A stretch of DNA of 64,000 nt from Limnohabitans kasalickyi (GTDB lineage: Bacteria; Pseudomonadota; Gammaproteobacteria; Burkholderiales; Burkholderiaceae_C): NCBI GenBank assembly GCA_965234325.1, contig OZ248407.1, positions 1,674,001 to 1,738,000 of the forward strand, written 5' to 3'. Under the pieces are notes generated by a model. That model had not been told where the DNA came from and did not search any database. It was given only the letters and a program-made list of their open reading frames with translations. Shown piece by piece: positions 57,893 through 64,000 of the stretch; position 1 is the stretch's first letter, and each line of letters opens with the position of its first letter. The position numbers and the translations under genes were made by a program.

Positions 57893-58516
57893 TTATTTCA
57901 TGGCCAAGCCTAGAACTTGCAGATAAGCAATCAAGGCATCCATTTCAGATTTGCCCTTCACGTCTTCAGTCGCTTTGGCAATTTCTTCATCCGAGTAAGG
58001 CACGCCCACCGTGCGCAAGGCTTTCAAGTGAATGGGCATCGCTTCGGCGTCCACCAAATTCTTGTTCAGCCATGGGTATTCGGGCATGTTGGATTCAGGC
58101 ACCAAATCTCGTGGGTTGTTTAAGTGCACGCGGTGCCACTCGTCGCTGTATTTACCTCCCACACGCGCCAAGTCAGGCCCTGTGCGCTTGCTGCCCCATT
58201 GAAAGGGGTGGTCATACACCGACTCACCAGCGACCGAGTAATGGCCGTAGCGCAAGGTTTCAGCACGGAACGGACGAATCATTTGCGAGTGGCAGTTGTA
58301 GCAACCTTCACGCACATAAATGTCACGACCCGCCAGTTGCAGCGCGGTGTAAGGCATCACACCTGTTACCGGCTCGGTGGTCGATTTTTGGAAAAACAAA
58401 GGCACGATTTCAACCAGACCGCCAATGGCGACCGACATCAAAATCAACACGATCATCAAAAAATTGTTGGTCTCCACACGGGCGTGGGAGAAACCTTTGG
58501 AATTGTTATCAGACAT
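57893..58516 (-). CDS. ccoO: cbb3 cytochrome c oxidase subunit II (monoheme c)
   Basis: The 207-residue subunit has a single N-terminal membrane anchor (about residues 19-42) and a single CYNCH heme motif near residue 72, with a downstream Met ligand in 'ESNMPEYPWL'. It relays electrons from CcoP to the binuclear centre in CcoN. It follows ccoN by 10 bases and precedes ccoQ by 10 bases. Confidence 0.97.
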   Translation of the reverse strand: MSDNNSKGFSHARVETNNFLMIVLILMSVAIGGLVEIVPLFFQKSTTEPVTGVMPYTALQLAGRDIYVREGCYNCHSQMIRPFRAETLRYGHYSVAGESVYDHPFQWGSKRTGPDLARVGGKYSDEWHRVHLNNPRDLVPESNMPEYPWLNKNLVDAEAMPIHLKALRTVGVPYSDEEIAKATEDVKGKSEMDALIAYLQVLGLAMK

Positions 58517-58526
58517 GTGCTTCTCC

Positions 58527-59954
58527 TCAGTCGTGGGCTGGTGCAGGAATGGCGACGCTGACCTTGTGGCCGTTCAAGGCCGTTTTGATCACGTTCCAGA
58601 GCATGATCAACATGCCGGCCAAGTACAACAAGCCACCCAACATACGGATCACATAGAACGGATAAGTGGCTTTGACAGACTCCACAAAGGTGTAGGTCAA
58701 GGTACCGTCCGCGTTGATGGCACGCCACATCAAGCCTTGCATCACACCGGCAATCCACATGGCCGCGATGTACAACACGATGCCGATGGTGGCCATCCAA
58801 AAATGGACCTCAATCGCTTTTTTGCTGAACATCTCTTTTTGACCGAACAGCTTAGGAATCAAATAGTAGAGGGAGCCCATCGACACCAAGCCCACCCAGC
58901 CCAAAGCCCCAGAGTGCACATGGCCCACAGTCCAGTCGGTGTAATGGCTCAGGGCGTTGACCGTTTTGATGGCCATCATGGGGCCTTCGAACGTGGACAT
59001 GCCGTAAAAGGACAAGGACACGATCAAGAAACGCAAGATGGGGTCATCGCGCAGTTTGTGCCAAGCGCCCGACAAGGTCATGATGCCGTTGATCATGCCG
59101 CCCCAGCTCGGGGCCAACAACACCAGCGAGAACACCATGCCCAAGGACTGCGTCCAATCAGGCAAGGCGGTGTAGTGCAAATGGTGCGGACCCGCCCACA
59201 TGTACGTGAAGATCAAAGCCCAAAAGTGCACGATCGACAAGCGATACGAATACACAGGGCGACCGGCTTGCTTGGGGATGAAGTAATACATCATGCCCAA
59301 GAAGCCTGCGGTCAAGAAGAAACCCACCGCGTTGTGGCCGTACCACCATTGAATCATCGCGTCTTGCGCACCGGCATAAGCCGAGTACGACTTCATCCAA
59401 CCGGCTGGAATGGCCGCACTGTTGACGATGTGCAACAAGGCCACCGCAATGATGAAGGCGCCGTAAAACCAGTTGGCCACATAAATATGCTTGACCTTGC
59501 GCGTGCCCACAGTGCCAAAAAACACCACCGCATACGACACCCAGACCACCGCAATCAGCAAGTCAATGGGCCATTCGAGTTCGGCATATTCCTTACCTTG
59601 GGTGAAACCCAGAGGCAAGCTGATGGCCGCTGCCACGATGACCAACTGCCAACCCCAAAAGGTGAAGGCGGCCAGCTTGGGCATGAACAAAACAGTGTGG
59701 CAGGTGCGTTGCACCACGTAGTAACTGGTCGCAAACAAGGCACAGCCGCCAAACGCAAAAATCACAGCATTGGTGTGCAAGGGGCGCAAACGGCCATAGC
59801 TCAACCAAGGAATGCCAAAGTTCAATTCGGGCCAAGCCAGTTGAGAGGCAATGATCACCCCCACCAACATGCCGACCACCCCCCAAACCACCGCCATGAT
59901 GGAAAACTGCCTGACGACGCTGTCGCTATATACGGCTTGTTGTGATGCGTTCAT
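58527..59954 (-). CDS. ccoN: cbb3 cytochrome c oxidase subunit I (catalytic)
   Basis: The 475-residue catalytic subunit has about twelve membrane helices. It carries the His ligands of heme b, heme b3 and CuB, visible in 'RLRPLHTNAVIF', 'QWWYGHNAVGFFLTAGFLG', 'YMWAGPHHLHYT' and 'HYTDWTVGHVHSGALG'. It reduces O2 to water at low oxygen. The first gene of ccoNOQP, it lies just downstream of an FNR box (60005-60018). Confidence 0.97.
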   Translation of the reverse strand: MNASQQAVYSDSVVRQFSIMAVVWGVVGMLVGVIIASQLAWPELNFGIPWLSYGRLRPLHTNAVIFAFGGCALFATSYYVVQRTCHTVLFMPKLAAFTFWGWQLVIVAAAISLPLGFTQGKEYAELEWPIDLLIAVVWVSYAVVFFGTVGTRKVKHIYVANWFYGAFIIAVALLHIVNSAAIPAGWMKSYSAYAGAQDAMIQWWYGHNAVGFFLTAGFLGMMYYFIPKQAGRPVYSYRLSIVHFWALIFTYMWAGPHHLHYTALPDWTQSLGMVFSLVLLAPSWGGMINGIMTLSGAWHKLRDDPILRFLIVSLSFYGMSTFEGPMMAIKTVNALSHYTDWTVGHVHSGALGWVGLVSMGSLYYLIPKLFGQKEMFSKKAIEVHFWMATIGIVLYIAAMWIAGVMQGLMWRAINADGTLTYTFVESVKATYPFYVIRMLGGLLYLAGMLIMLWNVIKTALNGHKVSVAIPAPAHD

Positions 59955-60004
59955 CGTTCACCTTTCATTTCTGATCAGTGTCCTCAATGTCGCGAGGATT
60001 TGTA

Positions 60005-60018
60005 TTGATCCAAATCAA
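60005..60018. promoter_or_regulatory. FNR box upstream of ccoN
   Basis: TTGAT-CCAA-ATCAA is a perfect consensus FNR site, centred 57 bases before the ccoN ATG. It overlaps the stop codon of ccoS. The predicted -10 region is weak by eye, consistent with an activator-dependent promoter. Confidence 0.93.
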
Positions 60019-60152
60019 TCGTCACGCAGAATTCGTTCACCTTCTTGCTCAATACCTTCAAATTGACCCTGATGAATGGCCCACCAAAGTCCAGCGAGGA
60101 TGCACAGCACCAAAATCACGGACAAAGGGATTAACAAATACAAGATATCCAT
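60015..60152 (-). CDS. ccoS: cbb3 oxidase maturation protein CcoS
   Basis: The 45-residue protein has one hydrophobic segment (residues 2-25, 'DILYLLIPLSVILVLCILAGLWW') followed by 'AIHQGQFEGIEQEGERIL', the CcoS signature. CcoS is needed for cofactor insertion into cbb3 oxidase. Its ATG overlaps the ccoI stop. Its last codon lies within the FNR box of ccoN. Confidence 0.94.
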   Translation of the reverse strand: MDILYLLIPLSVILVLCILAGLWWAIHQGQFEGIEQEGERILRDD

Positions 60153-62407
60153 CAAAACCCTTTCGTTAGACGTAGCGCGTTCACAACCACCCAGAGCGAA
60201 CTCAGGGCCATACCCAAACCTGCCAGCCATGCGGGCAAATATCCAAATGCGGCCAGCGGCACACAGACTGCGTTGTACAACGCAGCCCAGGCCAAGTTTT
60301 GCTTGACGACGCGCAACATGTGACGCGCGAGCTTCACGCTACGCGCCACCACCAAGAGGCCGCCGCCCATCAACACCAGATCAGATGTCGACTGCGCCAA
60401 AGGCACCGCATTGCCAAACGCCATCGACACATGGGCACCTGCCAGCACAGGCCCGTCGTTCAGCCCGTCACCGACCATCGCCACCTGCGCACCTTGGGCT
60501 TGCGCCGCTTGCATGCGGGCTAATTTATCTTGCGGTGAACACGCACCCGCGGCATGCGCAATGCCCACACGGTGTGCCACGCGTTGCACTGCCTCGTCTT
60601 GATCACCAGACAACAGCCAGACATCGATGCCCAAGGCTTGCAAGTCTTGAACGGTCTGGGCCGCGTCATCACGGACATCCTCTGACAACTGCCAGCTCGC
60701 CAGCCACATGGTTTCGCTGCATAAATGGACTTGGCAGGCTTGTGCATGCTCAGGCAATCCCTTGCGTTGAGCGCCGCAAAACTGGGCGGAACCCAATCTC
60801 AGTGTTTCTTCAATCCCGCCTTCTAAGCCTTGCCCCATCACTTCCTGCACATCACCCATTTCAAGCGCGTTCACATCGCCCGACGCCTGATGCTCTGCCA
60901 CCAAAGCACGCGACAAAGGGTGTACCGAATGTTGGGCCAAGGCTGCCGCCATCTGCAACGCTTGTGCAGGCGTCATGCCCTCTGCTGTCCAAACTTGCGT
61001 GATGTGCTGACCATCACGCGTCAACGTGCCGGTTTTGTCAAAAATCAACGTATCAATCTTGGCCAACGACTCCAAGGCCTGCATACGCCGCACCAGCACA
61101 CCATGACGCGCCAAGGTGCCAGCCGCCGCCAACATGGCGGCAGGCGTCGCCAATGACAAGGCACAAGGGCACGTCACCACCAGTACCGCCACCGCCACCA
61201 TCAAGGCATGGCTCGGGTCACTGGGCCACCACGCCACAGCCGCCAAGATGGCCATGACCAAAACACCGATTAAAAAAGGCTTGGCGACACGGTCGGCAAG
61301 TTGAGCCAGACGTGGTTTTTGCAGCGAGGCATCTTCCATCAAAGCCACAATTTTGGAAAACTGCGTGCCCTCACCCACCTGCGTCACGCGGACAAGCACG
61401 GTGGCCGTCAGGTTATGGCTTCCAGCCACCACGGTGTCCCCCACAGCGCGCGGCTGAGGCCGCGACTCCCCCGTGAGCAAGGCCTCGTCCGCCAAAGTTT
61501 GGCCCTGCAAGACCACACCATCGGCCGGAAAGCTCTCACCCGCCAACACACGAATCACGTCGTTCACCAACACGCGACGCACCGCGACACGCTCAAAACG
61601 ACCGTAGGCGTTTTGCCGCTCGACGCTGTCGGGCAAGCGGTTCATCAACACGTCCAGCGCGCCCGCTGTGCGGTCACGCAATCGCAGCTCTAACCAACGA
61701 CCAGTGAGCAAGAAAAAAACAAACATGGTCAACGAGTCGTAATAGACCTCGCCACCAAACATGCCGTTGGGCTCAAACGTCGCCGCCGAACTCAGACCAA
61801 AGGTGATCACCATGCCCAAAGCCACCGGCAAATCCATGCTGATACGCCGCTGGCGAATGTCGCGCAAAGCGTTGCTGAAAAACGGTCCACATGAAAAAAG
61901 TACCACCGGCAGAGTCAACACCCACGAGGCCCAACGCAGCAAGAAAACCATGTCTGGCGTGATGTCGCCCTCACCCGACACATAGGCCGGGTAGGCATAC
62001 ATCATCACTTGCATCATGCAAAAACCTGCCACCAACCAACGCCACAAGGCGCGGCGCGTTTCAAGTTGGCGCGCTTGTCGCAAGCTGCTGTCTGCAGCAG
62101 GCAAAGCGCCGTAACCCGCTTTTGCAATGGCCGCCATCCAAGTCGATGGTAAGACGCGCGCTTCTGACCAGACGATCTTGGCGCGGTGTGTCGTGGCATT
62201 GACTTCGGCCGATTGCACACCAGGTACGGCCAACAAAGCATCTTCAATCGCAAACGAACAGGCGGCGCAATGCATGCCTTGAATCACAACGTGCGAGTCC
62301 CACACGGCATCGGCCACTTGGGGTGATACGGCCGCATGGGGCTGGCTAAATCGCAACCACTCTTGGCGGTCGTCCAACAAATAGGCCGTCGGTGAGTCTG
62401 AATACAT
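60152..62407 (-). CDS. ccoI: cbb3 assembly copper-exporting P1B-type ATPase (CcoI/FixI)
   Basis: The 751-residue copper P-type ATPase exports copper to the periplasm for the oxidase. An N-terminal metal-binding domain has GMHCAAC (C47, C50). Eight membrane helices are expected, with the TCPCALS ion site and the phosphorylation motif DKTGTLT. 'VAMVGDGLNDGPVL' is the hinge motif. It starts with ATG at 62407 with no ribosome-binding site. The transcript predicted from the FNR box would begin only a few bases earlier. Confidence 0.95.
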   Translation of the reverse strand: MYSDSPTAYLLDDRQEWLRFSQPHAAVSPQVADAVWDSHVVIQGMHCAACSFAIEDALLAVPGVQSAEVNATTHRAKIVWSEARVLPSTWMAAIAKAGYGALPAADSSLRQARQLETRRALWRWLVAGFCMMQVMMYAYPAYVSGEGDITPDMVFLLRWASWVLTLPVVLFSCGPFFSNALRDIRQRRISMDLPVALGMVITFGLSSAATFEPNGMFGGEVYYDSLTMFVFFLLTGRWLELRLRDRTAGALDVLMNRLPDSVERQNAYGRFERVAVRRVLVNDVIRVLAGESFPADGVVLQGQTLADEALLTGESRPQPRAVGDTVVAGSHNLTATVLVRVTQVGEGTQFSKIVALMEDASLQKPRLAQLADRVAKPFLIGVLVMAILAAVAWWPSDPSHALMVAVAVLVVTCPCALSLATPAAMLAAAGTLARHGVLVRRMQALESLAKIDTLIFDKTGTLTRDGQHITQVWTAEGMTPAQALQMAAALAQHSVHPLSRALVAEHQASGDVNALEMGDVQEVMGQGLEGGIEETLRLGSAQFCGAQRKGLPEHAQACQVHLCSETMWLASWQLSEDVRDDAAQTVQDLQALGIDVWLLSGDQDEAVQRVAHRVGIAHAAGACSPQDKLARMQAAQAQGAQVAMVGDGLNDGPVLAGAHVSMAFGNAVPLAQSTSDLVLMGGGLLVVARSVKLARHMLRVVKQNLAWAALYNAVCVPLAAFGYLPAWLAGLGMALSSLWVVVNALRLTKGF

Positions 62408-62443
62408 ATAAGCTGTAGCCTAGCGTGTCCTTCTTGCTCAAGC

Positions 62444-62457
62444 TTGATTTACATCAA
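62444..62457. promoter_or_regulatory. FNR box between ccoI and the Usp gene
   Basis: TTGAT-TTAC-ATCAA is a perfect consensus FNR palindrome midway in a 104-base divergent spacer. Near-identical elements ACGCTAAGCT and ACGCTAGGCT lie at mirrored positions on each side, with hexamers TAAGCT (62479-62484) and TAGGCT (62422-62417 on the minus strand) each 28.5 bases from its centre. It probably activates both genes. Confidence 0.93.
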
Positions 62458-62511
62458 CACACGGCAAAAAGGAAACGCTAAGCTGAACCCATTCACAAAC
62501 AGGAGTCACTT

Positions 62512-62955
62512 ATGTACACACGAATTTTGGTTGCCACCGATGGATCTACCTTGTCCAAAAAAGCGGTCGCCAGCGCCATCGCCTTGGCCGCGCTCAGCGG
62601 TGCGGAGTTGATCGCCGTGAAAGTGACGCCCCGTTACCCACAAAGCTACTTTGAGGGCTCTTTGCCGTTGAACCCGACCGAAGTTTCAAAGATCGAAACA
62701 CAGTGGGCTGACGATGCAAAAAAAATGCTCGATGCCGTGGTTAAAGCCGGCAAAGCCAAAGGCGTGACGGTCAAGGCTGTGGTGGTGAAGTCTGACATCG
62801 TGTCGGACGCCATCATTGCCACCGTCAAGAAGCACAAAGCTGACTTGGTCGTGATGGCCTCGCACGGTCGCCGTGGCATCAAGCGTTTGTTGCTGGGCAG
62901 CGAAACCCAGCAAGTGTTGACGCACGCCAGCGTGCCTGTGCTGGTCTTGCGCTAA
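62512..62955 (+). CDS. universal stress protein family protein
   Basis: The 147-residue single Usp domain has the opening 'MYTRILVATDGSTLSKKAV' and the ATP-binding GRRGIKRLLLGSETQQVL segment (G-2x-G-9x-G-S type). The C-terminus is 'VPVLVLR'. ATP-binding Usps act in stress and anaerobic survival. An FNR box 55 bases upstream predicts induction at low oxygen with ccoI, as for known anaerobic Usps. The start has AGGAG upstream. Confidence 0.92.
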   Translation: MYTRILVATDGSTLSKKAVASAIALAALSGAELIAVKVTPRYPQSYFEGSLPLNPTEVSKIETQWADDAKKMLDAVVKAGKAKGVTVKAVVVKSDIVSDAIIATVKKHKADLVVMASHGRRGIKRLLLGSETQQVLTHASVPVLVLR

Positions 62956-62965
62956 GCGTTAGCGA

Positions 62966-63919
62966 TCAGGCGGTGATGCGTGACTTCGCAGCTTGGTACT
63001 CGCGCTTCAAGCGGGCCACCAACTCGGCAGTCGGCACCACCGCTTTGACCGCACCAATGCCCTGACCGCAGCCCCAGATGTCTTTCCACGCTTTTTTGGC
63101 ATCGCCACCAAAGTTCATTTTGCTGGGGTCGCTCTCTGGCAAATTCTCGGGGTCCAAGCCTGCGTTGCGAATGGAAGGTGCCAAGTAATTGCCGTGCACA
63201 CCGGTGAACAAATTGCTCAACACAATGTCGTCTGAGGTGCTGTTCACCACGGCCTGTTTGTAATCTTCCGCGGCACGGGCTTCATCCGTGGCAATGAACG
63301 CGGAGCCAATGTAAGCAAAGTCAGCCCCCATGGCTTGAGCCGCCAACACAGCGCCGCCCGTGGCAATGGAGCCACTCAGCGCAACGGGACCATCAAACCA
63401 CTCACGGATTTCTTGAATCAAAGCAAAAGGACTTTTCACACCAGCGTGTCCGCCTGCGCCAGCAGCCACTGCGATCAGGCCATCAGCGCCCTTCTCGATC
63501 GCCTTTTTCGCAAACTTGTTGTTGATCACGTCGTGCAACACGATGCCGCCATAGCTGTGCGCGGCCTGGTTCACATCTTCACGCGCACCCAGCGAGGTGA
63601 TGATGATCGGCACTTTGTACTTCACGCACATGGCCATGTCGTGCTCAAGGCGATCATTGCTCTTGTGCACGATTTGGTTGATTGCAAACGGCGCAGCCGG
63701 TTGGTCTGGGTGCTCACGGTTGTGCGCCGCCAAGGCCTCTGTGATTTCGATCAACCACTCTTCGAGTTGCTCAGCCGGACGCGCATTGAGCGCGGGCATG
63801 GAGCCCACCACACCGGCCTTGCACTGCGCAATCACTAGCTTGGGATTGCTGATGATGAACAAGGGCGAGGCGATGACGGGAAATTTGAGTGAATCAAACG
63901 CAGCAGGAAGTTTGGACAT
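62966..63919 (-). CDS. nitronate monooxygenase family protein (NMO)
   Basis: The 317-residue TIM-barrel flavoprotein has 'FPVIASPLFIISNPKLVIAQCKAGVVGSMPAL' at the N-terminus, 'GADGLIAVAAGAGGHAG' (FMN phosphate region) and 'GGAVLAAQAMGADFAYIGSAFIATDE' in the second half. It would oxidise nitronates, for example propionate-3-nitronate, using FMN and O2. The ATG at 63919 is chosen, since a TTG at 63934 is weaker. It converges on the Usp gene. Confidence 0.9.
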   Translation of the reverse strand: MSKLPAAFDSLKFPVIASPLFIISNPKLVIAQCKAGVVGSMPALNARPAEQLEEWLIEITEALAAHNREHPDQPAAPFAINQIVHKSNDRLEHDMAMCVKYKVPIIITSLGAREDVNQAAHSYGGIVLHDVINNKFAKKAIEKGADGLIAVAAGAGGHAGVKSPFALIQEIREWFDGPVALSGSIATGGAVLAAQAMGADFAYIGSAFIATDEARAAEDYKQAVVNSTSDDIVLSNLFTGVHGNYLAPSIRNAGLDPENLPESDPSKMNFGGDAKKAWKDIWGCGQGIGAVKAVVPTAELVARLKREYQAAKSRITA

Positions 63920-63973
63920 GAATTGCACTTTCAAAAATGAGTGAAACGCGGATCAGGACAGAAATGTAAGAAC

Positions 63974-64000
63974 TTAAAAAGCGTCCAACGCCAGCTCAGT
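63974..64000 (-). CDS. possible C-terminal end of an upstream gene
   Basis: Nine codons read in from the right edge of the window as ...TELALDAF and stop at TAA (63974-63976). They lie 54 bases upstream of the nitronate monooxygenase start on the same strand. Too little is visible to identify the product; it could equally be non-coding. Confidence 0.3.
   Translation of the reverse strand, partial: TELALDAF

Noticed and set aside
58377..59945. Plus-strand frame of about 520 codons opposite ccoN
   Set aside because: Antisense to an unmistakable oxidase subunit; composition (His/Gln-rich) is typical of a shadow frame.
1..64000. CRISPR arrays, insertion sequences, integrases, toxin-antitoxin or phage-defence genes
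   Set aside because: No regularly spaced repeats, transposase motifs, att-like duplications at the tRNA, or defence-type domains were seen. The region reads as core and metabolic chromosome.

Overview
The window is a gene-dense, mid-to-high GC bacterial chromosome segment. By content it is betaproteobacterial, order Burkholderiales, most likely Comamonadaceae (Limnohabitans/Rhodoferax-like). The pointers are three Bug/TctC-type solute-binding proteins, a zapB-like/zapA/6S RNA block, an FNR plus cbb3-oxidase block, SCOT-type CoA transferase genes and frequent ATGA/TGATG gene overlaps. The genus is inferred, not proven. No insertion sequence, prophage, CRISPR array, integrase or rRNA gene is visible.

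Layout. 1-8.6 kb: DUF599 membrane protein (cut by the window edge), a pirin-flavodoxin pair divergent from a LysR regulator, a renalase-like oxidase, tRNA/rRNA modification genes (gluQRS, trmB, an RluA-type synthase), a Tat-exported transglutaminase-like protein and a TlpA-like thioredoxin. 8.6-15.4 kb: alaS, a GabD-type dehydrogenase, a small winged-helix regulator, tRNA-Gly(CCC) and a succinyl-CoA:3-ketoacid CoA transferase (scoAB) divergent from a PAS-LuxR regulator. 15.4-25 kb: acyl-CoA metabolism (a fused double acyl-CoA dehydrogenase, SDR, thioesterase, ETF-ubiquinone oxidoreductase), an orphan gcvH, a lipoprotein with a methyltransferase fold and an AT-rich orphan lipoprotein. 25-29.5 kb: MocR-like aminotransferase, nth, and an aromatic-hydroxylase/DUF2783/VOC operon.

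29.5-38.2 kb is a complete seven-gene operon with a divergent LysR gene. Its gene set matches the itaconate degradation (ich/ict/ccl) locus known from Pseudomonas aeruginosa, but carries two Bug-type binding proteins instead of a TRAP transporter. 38.2-44 kb is a five-gene cobalamin uptake operon (btuB, a signal-less binding protein, btuF, btuC, btuD) behind a clear cobalamin riboswitch. 44-45.6 kb holds a zapB-like gene, zapA, 6S RNA and a TauE/SafE permease. 45.6-51.8 kb is a GntR-controlled divergon with two identical 14-bp operators, a class V aminotransferase, a third Bug protein and a 1023-residue FAD/iron-sulfur dehydrogenase.

51.8-63 kb is the low-oxygen block: hemN, fnr, ccoNOQP, ccoGH, ccoS, ccoI and a universal stress protein. 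Three perfect 14-bp FNR palindromes sit at its three promoter regions, so oxygen sensing, haem supply, copper loading and the high-affinity terminal oxidase form one regulon. The window closes with a nitronate monooxygenase-family gene. No wholly novel multi-gene system was identified. The most notable points are the itaconate locus variant, a rho-independent terminator embedded in a signal-peptide coding region, the mirrored FNR promoter of ccoI/usp, and the exported methyltransferase-fold lipoprotein.
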